Part shown: one piece after another, positions 17,371-26,912 of the stretch
Layout: each line of letters begins with the position of its first letter
Position numbering within the stretch: position 1 is the first letter of the stretch
Assembly (NCBI GenBank): GCA_963740065.1
Contig: CAVUCS010000006.1
Location: forward strand, 124,001-188,000
Length of the DNA: 64,000 nt
DNA from: DASVDE01 sp963740065
GTDB lineage: Bacteria > Actinomycetota > Thermoleophilia > Solirubrobacterales > 70-9
Reading direction: 5' to 3'
Position numbers and translations under genes: made by a program
Notes under the pieces: generated by a model
What the model was told of the DNA's origin: nothing
Databases searched by the model: none
The model's input: only the letters and a program-made list of their open reading frames with translations

Positions 17371-18827
17371 CGCAGAAAACCCTCGCCAAGCCAAGTTCCG
17401 CTCAGGGCAAGCCCGTGGTGACCGATCGACTCGGCCTGGCCGGTCCGGAGGGCGCCCGCCGCCGCGGCGCGCTACTGCGCCGCCTGCTCGCGACAGGAGA
17501 CTGGATCGCCTTGATGGCGGCACTTTGCCTCGCCACAGCCGCCACCTCGACGACCCATGTCAACACGCTTTTCTGGGCGATTTTGTTTAGCCCGGTCTTG
17601 ATTCTTGTTCTGAAGCTGCATGGCCTCTACGACAACGACCACCGGCGGATTCGCCACAGCACCTTTGACGAACTGCCGTCGCTGGTCTCAGCCTGCGTGT
17701 TGGGCACGCTGGCCCTAGACGGCCTTCTCGCCCTCAGCCCAGCGGGACCGCTCTCGCCGTCGAGCGCGATCTTGGTCGGGTCCGCGATGCTCTGCGGCTC
17801 CCTCGTGATGCGGGCGATTCTGCGCTTCTGGTGGCACTTCCTGACCGGGTTTGCGACCGGCATCGTGATCGGACCGCGCGCGGCGGCGGAAGTGGTCGCT
17901 CGGCGGGTGGCGACTCACCCGGAGGCCCGCCTCGCGTTGATCGGCTACCTCTCTCCCGCCGCGGAGACCGGCGCGGGTGAACTCCCCCGCCTCGGCTCCG
18001 AGGCGGACATTGCCAAGGTGGCACGGGACTACGACGTGGAGCGAGTCGTCGTAACCGAGCAAGAGATGAGCGAGGAAGCCGTCGAACGCCTGATCGAGGA
18101 GTGCAAGGCGGCGGGCTTGGGGCTGACCTTCCTGCCACGCCACCACGGCCTGCTCGGCCCGGGGATCGAGTTGAACAGGCTCGCGGAGCTACCGGTTCTC
18201 GACTTCCGATTCTCAGACCCACCGCGCTCGACGATGACGCTGAAGCGGACGATGGACCTGATCGTCTCGACGGCGATGTTGATGTTGCTCTCCCCGCTTC
18301 TGCTGATCGTCGCGGCATTGATACTCCTCGACTCCGGGCGACCGGTCTTCTTCCGACAGAAGCGCGCCGGCAAGGAGGGGAAGCCGTTCATGGTGCTGAA
18401 GTTCCGCACGATGGTCACGGACGCCGAGGAGCGGCTGGGGGATCTGGTCGACTTGGAGAAACTCGACCAGCCTGCCTTCAAGATTCCCGACGACCCACGA
18501 GTTACCCGGGCCGGCCGCCTGCTGCGCCGGACGAGCATCGATGAGCTGCCGCAGCTGATCAACGTCTTCAAGGGAGAGATGTCCCTGGTTGGGCCGCGAC
18601 CGGAGGAGGAAGCAGTGGTGGCGCTGTACGACGAGCGCCAGCGGGCGCGGCTGGCGGTCAAGCCAGGGCTGACTGGGCCGATGCAGGTCTACGGCCGCGG
18701 CGACCTCACCTTCGAGGAGCGGCTGGCGATGGAGCGCGACTACCTCGACAACCTCTCGGTCACCGGCGACTTGGCGATCCTTCTGCGCACGCCGGGAGCG
18801 ATCTTCCGCGGCGACGGCGCCTACTAG
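17367..18827 (+). CDS. Polyprenyl-phosphate sugar phosphotransferase (initiating enzyme)
   Basis: Starts glycan synthesis by moving a sugar-1-phosphate from a nucleotide sugar to undecaprenyl phosphate. The 486-residue protein has the full-length WbaP/CpsE plan: four N-terminal helices (about residues 30-165), a soluble CoA-binding-like middle domain (IVIGPRAAAEVVARRV), one more helix at LIVSTAMLMLLSPLLLIVAA, and the catalytic C-terminal domain with PVFFRQKRAGKEGKPF, VLKFRTM, RRTSIDELPQLINVFKG, MSLVGPRPEE and KPGLTGPMQVYGR. All conserved motifs of the bacterial sugar transferase family are present. The ATG overlaps the stop of the ligase gene. The donor (glucose, galactose or other) cannot be told. 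Confidence 0.94.
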   Translation: MTQKTLAKPSSAQGKPVVTDRLGLAGPEGARRRGALLRRLLATGDWIALMAALCLATAATSTTHVNTLFWAILFSPVLILVLKLHGLYDNDHRRIRHSTFDELPSLVSACVLGTLALDGLLALSPAGPLSPSSAILVGSAMLCGSLVMRAILRFWWHFLTGFATGIVIGPRAAAEVVARRVATHPEARLALIGYLSPAAETGAGELPRLGSEADIAKVARDYDVERVVVTEQEMSEEAVERLIEECKAAGLGLTFLPRHHGLLGPGIELNRLAELPVLDFRFSDPPRSTMTLKRTMDLIVSTAMLMLLSPLLLIVAALILLDSGRPVFFRQKRAGKEGKPFMVLKFRTMVTDAEERLGDLVDLEKLDQPAFKIPDDPRVTRAGRLLRRTSIDELPQLINVFKGEMSLVGPRPEEEAVVALYDERQRARLAVKPGLTGPMQVYGRGDLTFEERLAMERDYLDNLSVTGDLAILLRTPGAIFRGDGAY

Positions 18828-18841
18828 ATAGAACCCAAGCA

Positions 18842-19721
18842 ATGAGCACTCTCGACCTTGAGGTCGTAATCGTCAGCCACGGCGCGGAGGCGCTGCTGCG
18901 CAGATGCCTGCGCTCACTGGAAGAGAACCCCGCCTCCGGAACGATGCGGGTGACGGTGGTCGACAGCGGCAGCCCGGACTCGACCCCGGACATGGTTGAG
19001 CGGGAGTTCCCGGACGTGCGGCTGATCCGCCGCGAGAACATCGGCTTCTCCGCCGCCAACAATGTCGTCCTGCGCGAAGACGAGGCGGACGCCGTGCTGC
19101 TGCTCAATCCCGACACTGAGGTCTATGCCGGGAACGCTGGACGCGGCGCTCGCGCGGCTGCGCTCCGATGAGCGGATCGGGATGGTCGGCTGCAAGTTGG
19201 TGACGGAATCAGGCGAGCTTGACCACGCCTGCAAGCGCTCCTTCCCCACTCCCCTCAGCGCGATGGCCCACTTCACCGGGATCGGCCGTGGCGATGACGC
19301 CTCCGGCTCCCTCGGCCAGTACCGGGCGACGCACCTCGGCGACGACGACCCGGGCGAGGTCGATGCGGTCAACGGCGCCTTCATGCTCTGCCGCGCCGAA
19401 GCGGTGCGCGAGGTCGGCCTGCTCGACGAGGGCTACTGGCTCTACATGGAGGACCTCGACTGGTGCCGGCGTTTTTGGGAGGCGGACTGGAAGGTCTTCT
19501 ACGAGCCGGCCGGGGTGGCCCTGCACGTCAAGGGCGGCTCCAGCGGCAAGCGCCGCGCGCCGAAACAGGAGATCGCCTTTCACCGCGGCATGGGCCGCTT
19601 CTACCGCCGCTTCGACGCCGCTGACCACAACCCCCTGGTCAACTACGCGGTCTACGCCGGGATCGCCGCCAAGCTGGCAACAAGCCTCGCGATCACCGCG
19701 GTCAAGGGGCGCGGCGACTAA
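18842..19721 (+). pseudogene. GT2 family glycosyltransferase (rhamnosyltransferase-like), one frameshift
   Basis: Cytosolic GT-A glycosyltransferase. Frame 1 has LEVVIVSHGAEALLRRCLRS, VVDSGSPDSTPDMV and the metal-binding region LLLNPDTEVY; frame 2 continues TLDAALARLRSDERIGMVG, DAVNGAFMLCRAEAV, LLDEGYWLYMEDLDWCRR (acceptor-side ED motif) and HVKGGSSGKRR. The break is at about 19128-19134 (GCCGGGAACG); dropping one base gives 292 residues, the usual size of the WsaF/WbbL-like group, many of which move rhamnose, fitting the rml genes next door. Fifteen bases follow the sugar transferase stop. Its stop overlaps that of convergent rmlC. Confidence 0.85.
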
Positions 19722-20266
19722 AAGGGCAGCGTCTCCGCGACTTCCGAAAGGCGCGGAGCGGTTTTGTCGCGCTCGCTGAGGAGGGGGTCCGCCACCGGCC
19801 ACTCGACCGCCACGTCGGGGTCGTCCCAGGCGATGCCGGACTCGGTCGCCGGGTCGTAGGTGCTGGAGAGGAGGTAGGTGACGTCGGCTGTGTCGCTGAG
19901 GACGGCGAAGCCGTGGCCGAAGCCGACGGGGACAAAGAGCTGGCGGTGCTTCTCGTCGTCGAGGACGTATCCCTCCCACTGGCCGTAGGTGGGCGAGTCG
20001 CGGCGGAGGTCGACGGCGACGTCGAAGATCGCGCCGCGGGGGCAACGGACCAGCTTCGCCTGGCCCGGCTCGGTCTGGAAGTGGAGACCGCGCAGGATCC
20101 CTCTGCCGGAGCGAGAGTGGTTGTGTTGGACGAAGTCGATGTCGACACCCAGCTCGCCCCAGGTGTCCCGCCGGTAGCTCTCGACCATGAAGCCGCGCTC
20201 GTCGCCGTGGACCTGGGGCTCGAGCAGGACGACTCCCTCGAGCTTCGTCTCCAACCGCTCCGGCAT
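19718..20266 (-). CDS. rmlC: dTDP-4-dehydrorhamnose 3,5-epimerase
   Basis: Third step of dTDP-L-rhamnose synthesis: double epimerisation of dTDP-4-keto-6-deoxyglucose. A cupin of 182 residues, normal length from the ATG at 20266 (MPERLETKLEGVVLLEP). Signature elements: DERGFMVESYRRD, FVQHNHSRSGRGILRGLHFQ (catalytic His in RGLHFQ), DVAVDLRRDSPTYGQW and FVPVGFGHGFAVLSD. The start overlaps the rmlB stop by one base, so it is the last gene of the rmlA-D-B-C operon on this strand. Confidence 0.95.
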   Translation of the reverse strand: MPERLETKLEGVVLLEPQVHGDERGFMVESYRRDTWGELGVDIDFVQHNHSRSGRGILRGLHFQTEPGQAKLVRCPRGAIFDVAVDLRRDSPTYGQWEGYVLDDEKHRQLFVPVGFGHGFAVLSDTADVTYLLSSTYDPATESGIAWDDPDVAVEWPVADPLLSERDKTAPRLSEVAETLPF

Positions 20267-21249
20267 CAGCTGAGGCTCTTGCCGTACTGCTTCTCGTAGT
20301 ACTTGCGGTACTCGCCGGAGCGGATCGGGCCCCACCACTCCTCGTTCTCGCGGTACCAGGCGACCGTCTTCTCCAGGCCCTCGGCGAAGTGGACCTGCGC
20401 CTCCCAGCCCAGCTCGTCGCGCAGCTTGTCGGAGGCGAGCGAGTAGCGGCGATCGTGGCCGGGGCGGTCGGTGACGTACTCGATCAGCGATTCATCTCCG
20501 CCGGTCAGCTCGATCACCCGCTTGACGACCTCGATGTTCTCGCACTCGTCGGGCCCGCCGACGTTGTAGGCCTCGCCGGCTCGGCCCTTCATCAGCACCG
20601 TGTGAATGCCGCGGCAGAAGTCCTCGACGTAGAGCCAATTGCGGACCTGGCGGCCGTCGCCATAGACGGGGAGGCTGTCGCCGTGCACGGCGTTCAGCAC
20701 CATCAGCGGGATCAGCTTCTCCGGGTACTGGCGCGGTCCGTAGTTGTTGGAGCCACGCACGATCGAGGCCTCGATGCCGTAGGTGTGGACGTGGGCGGAG
20801 ACGAGCAGGTCGCCGGCGGCCTTGGTCGCCGAGTAGGGCGAGGAGGGGTCGAGCGGCGAAGTCTCAGTGAAGGAGCCGGAATCGATCGAGCCGTAGACCT
20901 CGTCGGTGGAGACCTGCAGGTAGCGATCGACGCCCAGCTCGCGGGCGGCGTCCAGCAGCGTGCCGGTGCCGATCACGTGGGTGCGGGCGAAGGCGTCCTG
21001 ATCGTCAATCGAGCGGTCGACATGGCTCTCGGCGGCAAAGTTGACGACCGCGTCGGCGCCCTGCATCGCCTCGCGGACGATCGCCGGGTCCTCGATACCG
21101 CCGACGATCAACTCGACCCCGTCGGGGAGGTTCTCCCGCCGTCCGGCGTAGGTGAGCTTGTCCAGCACGACAACCTCGTGCTCGTCCCACACTTGACGGA
21201 CGTAGGTGGAGCCGATGAACCCGGCGGCGCCGGTAACGAGGAGCTTCAC
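20266..21249 (-). CDS. rmlB: dTDP-glucose 4,6-dehydratase
   Basis: Second step of dTDP-L-rhamnose synthesis, NAD-dependent. An extended SDR of 327 residues starting at GTG 21249 (VKLLVTGAAGFIGS) with the GxxGxxG nucleotide motif, AAESHVDRSI, the dehydratase signature STDEVYGS and the catalytic YSATK. Further family motifs: SNNYGPRQYPEKLIPL, GDGRQVRNWLYVEDF and DRPGHDRRYS. The GTG overlaps the rmlD stop as GTGA, which fixes this start over the longer open frame. Confidence 0.96.
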   Translation of the reverse strand: MKLLVTGAAGFIGSTYVRQVWDEHEVVVLDKLTYAGRRENLPDGVELIVGGIEDPAIVREAMQGADAVVNFAAESHVDRSIDDQDAFARTHVIGTGTLLDAARELGVDRYLQVSTDEVYGSIDSGSFTETSPLDPSSPYSATKAAGDLLVSAHVHTYGIEASIVRGSNNYGPRQYPEKLIPLMVLNAVHGDSLPVYGDGRQVRNWLYVEDFCRGIHTVLMKGRAGEAYNVGGPDECENIEVVKRVIELTGGDESLIEYVTDRPGHDRRYSLASDKLRDELGWEAQVHFAEGLEKTVAWYRENEEWWGPIRSGEYRKYYEKQYGKSLS

Positions 21250-22097
21250 TCTGCCTCTCTTTCGGTTTGTCGCTGGGCGAGATACCCGGCGAGGCCATCC
21301 TGCCAAGTGGGCAGCTCGATCGCGTGCCGGCGCTGAGTGACCAGGGCCGAGTAGGCGGGGCGGGGCGCCGGGCGCCCCATCATCTCCGTCGTCCCCGAGA
21401 GCACTTTGCACTCGACCTCGGCCTGCTCAAAGATCTCCCGCGCGAAGTCGTACCAGGAGCAGTGCCCGGCGGCGGACATGTGGTGAATGCCGAACTCGAT
21501 CCCCTCGATCAGGCGGACCAAGCCGTAGGCGAGGTGCCAGGTGTAGGTCGGCGAGCCGACCTGGTCGCGGACGACGAGGACCTCGTTCTGCATCGAGGCA
21601 AGACGCAACATCGTCTCGACGAAGTTGCCCCCGCCGATGCCGAAGAGCCATGAGGAACGAACGATGAAGTGGCGCTTGTTGGCGGCCGCGGTCGCCTCCT
21701 CACCGGCGAGCTTGGTGCGGCCGTAAGCGGAGAGCGGCGCGGGCTGGTCGGTCTCGACGTAGGGCGCGCCCTTGGCCCCGTCGAAGACGTAGTCGCTGGA
21801 GACGTAGACGACGGAGGCCCCGAGCGCGGCAGCCGCGGCGGCGACGTTGCCGGCGCCCGTCCCGTTGACGGCGAACGCCGCCTCCTCGGCCTCTTCGGAG
21901 CCGTCAACGTCGGTCCAGGCAGCGCAGTTGAGGACGACGTCTGGACGCTCGAGATCGAACTTCTTTCCGACGGCAGCGGCGTCGGTGATGTCCAACTCGG
22001 CGTGGCCAAAGCCGACCACGTCATGCCCGGCGTTGCCGGCGGCGAGCATCACGTCGCGGCCGAGCATCCCGGCGGCGCCTGTGACCAGCACCTTCAT
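21246..22097 (-). CDS. rmlD: dTDP-4-dehydrorhamnose reductase
   Basis: Final step of dTDP-L-rhamnose synthesis, NAD(P)H-dependent. The 283-residue SDR has GAAGMLGRDV, CAAWTDVDGSEEAE, YVSSDYVFDGAKGAPY, the catalytic YGRTKLAGE and DQVGSPTYTWHLA, all typical of RmlD, and the expected length. Start and stop overlap rmlA and rmlB by a few bases each, indicating translational coupling. Confidence 0.96.
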   Translation of the reverse strand: MKVLVTGAAGMLGRDVMLAAGNAGHDVVGFGHAELDITDAAAVGKKFDLERPDVVLNCAAWTDVDGSEEAEEAAFAVNGTGAGNVAAAAAALGASVVYVSSDYVFDGAKGAPYVETDQPAPLSAYGRTKLAGEEATAAANKRHFIVRSSWLFGIGGGNFVETMLRLASMQNEVLVVRDQVGSPTYTWHLAYGLVRLIEGIEFGIHHMSAAGHCSWYDFAREIFEQAEVECKVLSGTTEMMGRPAPRPAYSALVTQRRHAIELPTWQDGLAGYLAQRQTEREAE

Positions 22098-23173
22098 CAG
22101 GTCAGCTTGATTTCGCAGTTGTCGCCGACCAGCAGGCGCAGGGTCTTCGGCATCCCCTCGCTGCGGGTGAGCTTGACGTTGCGACCGAGGAGGCTGGCCT
22201 CCATGCGGGTGCCGAGGTCCTCGACGACAGAGCCGGCAAGGATGATCGAGTGCTCTACCTCGGAGCGACGGATGTGGACCTCGTCGCCAATTGAGGTGTA
22301 GGGGCCGATGTAGGCGTCTTCGATGCAGGCGCCGGCGCCGATAACGGCGGGGCCGCGGACGACGGACTTCTCAATCCTGGCCCCCGCCTCGACCACAACC
22401 CGGCCCTCGATCCGAGAGTCCTCGTCGACGTCGCCATCAAGCCTCTCCCCGACCTCCTCAAGCACTAGCCGGTTGGCCTCAAGCATGTCGGCGAGCTGGC
22501 CGGTGTCCTTCCACCAGCCCGTGACGACTTCGGACTGGACCCGGTGGCCGTCGTCAATCAGCCCCTGGATCGCCTCCGTGATCTCGTATTCGCCTCGCCA
22601 GGAAGGCTCTAGGGCGCGGGCCGCCTCGAAGATCGCGGGGCTGAAGAGATAGACGCCGACCAGGGCGAGATTGGAGGGCGGGTCTCTGGGCTTCTCGATC
22701 AGACGGACGATCCGATCGCCGTCCAACTCGGCAACGCCGTAAGACTCGGGATCGTCGACGGGAGTGAGGAGGATCAGCGCATCCGGCCCGTCCTCGCGGA
22801 AGGTGGTGACGAGCCCTCTCAAGCCATCGCGAAGCAGGTTGTCGCCGAGGTACATGACGAAGGGCGAACCGCCGAGAAAGTCCTCAGCCGTGAGCACCGC
22901 ATGGGCGAGCCCCGCCGGCTTGTCCTGGACGATGTAGGTGATCTTCGCCCCAAAGGCCGAGCCGTCCCCCGCCGCCTCTCTGATCTCATCCCCCGTCTCC
23001 GGAGCGATGATGATCCCGATCTCCTCCACCCCGGCATCGACCAACGCCTCGATCCCGTAAAAGAGCACCGGCTTGTTGGCGACGGGCACGAGCTGCTTCG
23101 CCGACGTGTGAGTGATCGGGCGAAGTCGGGTTCCGGCTCCGCCGGAGAGGATCAGGCCTTTGAGGTCTTCCAC
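22097..23173 (-). CDS. rmlA: Glucose-1-phosphate thymidylyltransferase, long form
   Basis: First step: dTTP plus glucose-1-phosphate gives dTDP-glucose. N-terminal nucleotidyltransferase domain with LILSGGAGTRLRPITHTSAK, YLGDNL (metal-binding Asp), EKPRDPPSN and WWKDTG. The extra C-terminal ~110 residues are left-handed beta-helix hexapeptides (RIEGRVVVEAGARIEKSVV), the long RmlA form common in actinobacteria and archaea. I use GTG 23173 (VEDLKGLILSGG); the frame is open to 23218. The gene is divergent from the one at 23201, so the operon promoter must lie in or near the short gap. Confidence 0.93.
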   Translation of the reverse strand: MEDLKGLILSGGAGTRLRPITHTSAKQLVPVANKPVLFYGIEALVDAGVEEIGIIIAPETGDEIREAAGDGSAFGAKITYIVQDKPAGLAHAVLTAEDFLGGSPFVMYLGDNLLRDGLRGLVTTFREDGPDALILLTPVDDPESYGVAELDGDRIVRLIEKPRDPPSNLALVGVYLFSPAIFEAARALEPSWRGEYEITEAIQGLIDDGHRVQSEVVTGWWKDTGQLADMLEANRLVLEEVGERLDGDVDEDSRIEGRVVVEAGARIEKSVVRGPAVIGAGACIEDAYIGPYTSIGDEVHIRRSEVEHSIILAGSVVEDLGTRMEASLLGRNVKLTRSEGMPKTLRLLVGDNCEIKLT

Positions 23174-23200
23174 GGGCCGGAAGGCTATCGTCGCGTCGAC

Positions 23201-24535
23201 ATGACCCGTTCGGTTCACCTCTCACGAGTTGCCGGGGTCGTCTTTGACCATCTCGAAGAGATCGGCTTGGCGGTCCTCCTTCTGGCTGCGTTCTACCCGG
23301 CGGCCCCCCCTACGGTCGCGGCACTGACCAGCCCCGACTACGTGAACATGTGGTCGCTGCGGCTGGGACCCGCCAACCCGTTTGAGCTCGCGATCGCAGC
23401 ATTGGCTGCGGCTTGGGCTGTCCGCCTGCTCGTTGTCCCTCCAAAGTCGACGAGCTTTGACCGGCCCCTTGCCATTTTGCTCCTCAGTCTTGCCGCCCTT
23501 CAGGCGCTTGCCTTGTCCGGAAGCATTGACGACATCCGTTATATGCAGGCCGATCTCGAGCGGATCGCCCTCCTTGGAGCGGGATACGTAGTCGTTACGC
23601 GCTGCATCCGCAATATGGACGCGCTACGCCGATTCACGCTGATCCTTGCCGGCGTAATCGCCCTGCGCGCCGCCTTGCTGGTCCTGTCGTATGGACTAAC
23701 CGGGAGAACTGGTTTCACAACCATTCTCGACCGCTCGGCCCTGCTAATAACCGAGGACGGCCTCCTCCTAATGCTGCCTGTAGCGCTTGCTTGGGGAGCA
23801 CTGGTAGACGGAAGGTTGACGCTGTGGGGATCGATCGGCGCCGTCATCGGCACCGCGGCGGTATTCATCGTCAATCTGCTCTCGTTGCGGCGGGGGGCGG
23901 TACTTATGATCGGCACAGCGGTTGCAATCCGATCTCTGGGAATTGGTGTCCGCCGCATCCTGCTCAGCGTCGGGGCACTTCTCTTGATCGCCGCAACCTT
24001 GGTCGCTGCAGGACCCGGGCGTCCGCTCTTTGACCAGGCCCGTTATACGGCCACATCGAGCCTTCTGCGCACTGACGACGCCTCAAGCAGCCAACGCAAA
24101 GCGGAACTCCTCAACTTCAACCGCAATGTCAACGGCCTCGATTGGATCACCGGACGAGGTATAGGAGTGCTTTGGCGCTCCGAGGTCCGCTCACCGATCG
24201 ACATCGTCGCCTTTGGCAGCGACGAAAACGCCCTTACCCGACTTGGCTGGCATGTCTACGGCCTCGACTGGGCCTACAAGTTTGGCCTGCTTGGAATCGG
24301 CCTGATGCTCGCCGCAACTGTCGCCCTCGGTCGCAAACTTTTTCGGACCTACCGCGTGGCGGATGGATCGGCGAGATGGTTGATCTATTCGCTGGCGGTC
24401 TGCGCCCCCCCATTCCTCCTCCTTGCGTTCACCAATCCCCGCATAGCTCTGATGGCCGGCGTGTCTATTGGCCTTTTGTCGCGATGCTGCGATTTCAATC
24501 CGCCACGCCTGACTGGCAAGCGCAGCGTCGCCTAG
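23201..24535 (+). CDS. Polytopic membrane protein, O-antigen polymerase (Wzy)-like
   Basis: A 444-residue protein with about 10-12 hydrophobic helices. It lacks the clear ligase signature, but a large extracytoplasmic loop (about residues 280-345; RYTATSSLLRTDDASSSQRKA, WITGRGIGVLW) followed by WHVYGLDWAYKFGLLGIGLM mirrors the loop of Wzy-type polymerases, where a conserved GRGIG/GxG segment is common. With a separate ligase-like gene at 15465, this may be the chain polymerase. The ATG at 23201 was chosen because earlier codons are antisense to rmlA. Twelve bases separate it from the next epimerase gene. Confidence 0.65.
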   Translation: MTRSVHLSRVAGVVFDHLEEIGLAVLLLAAFYPAAPPTVAALTSPDYVNMWSLRLGPANPFELAIAALAAAWAVRLLVVPPKSTSFDRPLAILLLSLAALQALALSGSIDDIRYMQADLERIALLGAGYVVVTRCIRNMDALRRFTLILAGVIALRAALLVLSYGLTGRTGFTTILDRSALLITEDGLLLMLPVALAWGALVDGRLTLWGSIGAVIGTAAVFIVNLLSLRRGAVLMIGTAVAIRSLGIGVRRILLSVGALLLIAATLVAAGPGRPLFDQARYTATSSLLRTDDASSSQRKAELLNFNRNVNGLDWITGRGIGVLWRSEVRSPIDIVAFGSDENALTRLGWHVYGLDWAYKFGLLGIGLMLAATVALGRKLFRTYRVADGSARWLIYSLAVCAPPFLLLAFTNPRIALMAGVSIGLLSRCCDFNPPRLTGKRSVA

Positions 24536-24546
24536 ACTGGCGCGCT

Positions 24547-25647
24547 ATGCCAAACAAAGGTGAAAACAAGGGCCGCGGGCCGGTCCTGATTACAGGCGCA
24601 TGCGGCTTCGTCGGGCGCAACCTCGTACGCAGCCTCCTCAGCGACTTCGAGGAACTCTGGTTGGTCGACGACCTGTCCACCGGCAAGCACCCCGATACCT
24701 GGCTGCCACAGTTTCTGCCCGGCGCAGAAGGGTCGGGAGTACGGCCAAGGATCTACACGGCGGGCGGGCAAACGGTCCGCTTCTTTGAGGCTGATGTGAT
24801 TTCCCTCCTCGGACCTTCGATTGGAATCGGAGCGACTGGTCCCAGTGGCGAGGTCGACTGGCCTCACTTCGCCGAGGCGTACCACCTCGCTTCAATTGTC
24901 GGCGGTCGGAAGAAGATCGAAGAAGAGCCCCTAGTCGTTGGACTGGATCTGGCGATCGACAGCGTGTTCTTCATGTGGGCGTCTAAGACTCAGGCGATAG
25001 GACGCCTGCTCTATGCGAGTTCAAGCGCGGCCTACCCAATTGACCTTCAAGGCGAAGACGGGTCTGTGCCGTTGAAGGAAACCTTCATTGACATTCCTAA
25101 CGCGAGAATTGGAATGCCCGACCTCACCTATGGCTGGAGCAAGCTGACCGGGGAGTTCCTCACCCACCTGCTCGCACAAGGCGACGGCGTACCCGCCTGC
25201 TGCGTAAGGCCCTTCTCGGGTTACGGCGAAGAGCAGGACACGACCTACCCGGTGCCGGCCATCGCCGCCCGCGCGGCCGCGCGGGAAGACCCGCTGGTCG
25301 TCTGGGGATCCGGCCAGCAAAGCCGCGACTTCGTCCACATCGACGACTGCATCGTCGCAATGCGATGCGCCATCGAGAAGGTCGAGGACGGATCGGGAAT
25401 AAATATCGGCAGCGGCAAACCGACGACTTTCCTTGAGGTCGCCGCCACCTACGCGCGCCTCGCCGGCTACGAGCCCGAGGTGAAGGGAACCGGCGAGGGT
25501 CCGGTCGGTGTCCACGCCCGCTACGCAGACGTTGAAACTGCGCGCGCCCGCCTCGGCTGGGAACCGACGATCACGCTTGAGGAGGGTCTCGGCCGAGTGC
25601 TTGCCGTGCAGGAGAGCCGGCTCCAGGCAACCGCTCAAACCGCCTAG
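24547..25647 (+). CDS. NAD-dependent epimerase/dehydratase (extended SDR)
   Basis: Nucleotide-sugar modifying enzyme. The 366-residue protein has VLITGACGFVGRNLV for NAD binding, YASSSAAYP, YGWSK as the catalytic YxxxK, and RPFSGYGEEQDTTYPVPAI with DFVHIDDC. This order fits UDP-glucose 4-epimerase or GDP/CDP-sugar epimerase relatives. An unusual insertion of about 40 residues (LPGAEGSGVRPRIYTAGGQT and following) precedes the usual central strand. The start ATG 24547 lies 11 bases after the preceding stop. Substrate cannot be assigned. Confidence 0.82.
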   Translation: MPNKGENKGRGPVLITGACGFVGRNLVRSLLSDFEELWLVDDLSTGKHPDTWLPQFLPGAEGSGVRPRIYTAGGQTVRFFEADVISLLGPSIGIGATGPSGEVDWPHFAEAYHLASIVGGRKKIEEEPLVVGLDLAIDSVFFMWASKTQAIGRLLYASSSAAYPIDLQGEDGSVPLKETFIDIPNARIGMPDLTYGWSKLTGEFLTHLLAQGDGVPACCVRPFSGYGEEQDTTYPVPAIAARAAAREDPLVVWGSGQQSRDFVHIDDCIVAMRCAIEKVEDGSGINIGSGKPTTFLEVAATYARLAGYEPEVKGTGEGPVGVHARYADVETARARLGWEPTITLEEGLGRVLAVQESRLQATAQTA

Positions 25648-25658
25648 CGCCGCCTGCG

Positions 25659-26912
25659 ATGAAGATCCTCCTCGTCTGCCTGGCCGATTTCCGTGCGCCG
25701 GGGGCCCGCCAAACCTTGCGGCTCGCCGATGCACTAACCACGGCTGGAAAACAATGCATGGTCCTCATCGAGGGCGATCCGGACACGCTTCGCTTTGCCA
25801 CCGAGCAAGCATCCGAGGTCGAGGTTCACGGCTATGGCTTTACCGGACCAATCGTCAATCGTCATACCCGCCTGCTGGCCAAGGAGTTCAAGCCGGACCT
25901 GGTCCATTGCTACGAGCCCAGGACCGCACCACTTTCCGCCTCTCTTCAGATCGCTCGCCGCGAGGAAGCGGCGCTTTGCGTTCGTTTTGCCGACGATGAC
26001 GAATCGCTTGCCCAGGAAGCGGGCGGATCCGGCTTGCGCGGACGGCTGGGACGCCCCGCAATGCTCGCGGCCGGGACTCTTTTCCCCAGACGATGGCCAT
26101 ACAAGCATCCAATGCTCTACCGCAAGATGATGGCGCAGGCGAGCGGGTTCGACGCGATCGTGCCGACGCTGGCGGAGGCGGTGAGCGAGCGCTACGGAAT
26201 CGACTGCGAGAGCATCCTTCCTGCCATTCCATACAGAGATCCGCCACAGCCAGACGCGGGCCTGCGCCAGAAGCTGGGGCTGCCAGCGGATGGCCAACTG
26301 ATCCTCTACACGGGAAGCGTCTATCGGGCCCAGTACCCGGATCTGGAAGTGCTGCTCCGCGCATTCGCCCAGGTGGCGGCTGCCAACCCCAACGCTCACT
26401 TGGTCCACACCGGGAGGATCGCCCCCCGCTACGCGCTCGACGAGCTGCGCGCGATTACCGAGGCCGGCGCTGAGCGAACGCACTTCCTTGGATTCCTCGA
26501 AGACCCAAGCGACCTTCAGGCCCTGATGGCAGAGGCCGCAGTTCTCGTACAACCGGGGGCGCCAACCGACTTCAATCGCCTGCGCCTACCAGCCAAGGTC
26601 CACGACTACCTGCTTACCGCGCGGCCAACGGTCACGTTCGCAGTCGGCTTCGGCGAAATGCTCAACGACCGCGATGACGCAGTCCTCACCGAAACCGGCG
26701 AGCCCCATGAACTCGCCGCTGCGATCGAATGGGTTTTGGCTGACTCCTCACGAGCCGATGAGATCGGGCAACGTGGAAGGAAGCGAGCTCTTGAACTCTT
26801 TGATCCCCACGCGGTCGCTGCTCAAACCATCGCCTTCTACGACGGCGCACTGGCAAGACATCGTCGGTCAGATAATCAGAAGTCCGGCAGGCGCCGGACC
26901 AATCCCGCCTAG
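25659..26912 (+). CDS. GT4-like glycosyltransferase (GT-B fold)
   Basis: A 417-residue retaining-type glycosyltransferase. N-terminal domain: ILLVCLADFRAPGARQTLRLADAL, then DLVHCYEPRTAPLS. C-terminal donor domain: LILYTGSVYRAQYPDLEVLLRAF, RTHFLGFLEDPSDLQALMAEA, and VLVQPGAPTDFNRLRLPAKVHDYL, the E/KxxxY-like segment of GT4 enzymes, where the usual glutamate is a lysine-containing PAKVHDY. Eleven bases follow the epimerase gene. Its 3' end overlaps the convergent Wzz-like gene by 45 bases. Confidence 0.85.
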   Translation: MKILLVCLADFRAPGARQTLRLADALTTAGKQCMVLIEGDPDTLRFATEQASEVEVHGYGFTGPIVNRHTRLLAKEFKPDLVHCYEPRTAPLSASLQIARREEAALCVRFADDDESLAQEAGGSGLRGRLGRPAMLAAGTLFPRRWPYKHPMLYRKMMAQASGFDAIVPTLAEAVSERYGIDCESILPAIPYRDPPQPDAGLRQKLGLPADGQLILYTGSVYRAQYPDLEVLLRAFAQVAAANPNAHLVHTGRIAPRYALDELRAITEAGAERTHFLGFLEDPSDLQALMAEAAVLVQPGAPTDFNRLRLPAKVHDYLLTARPTVTFAVGFGEMLNDRDDAVLTETGEPHELAAAIEWVLADSSRADEIGQRGRKRALELFDPHAVAAQTIAFYDGALARHRRSDNQKSGRRRTNPA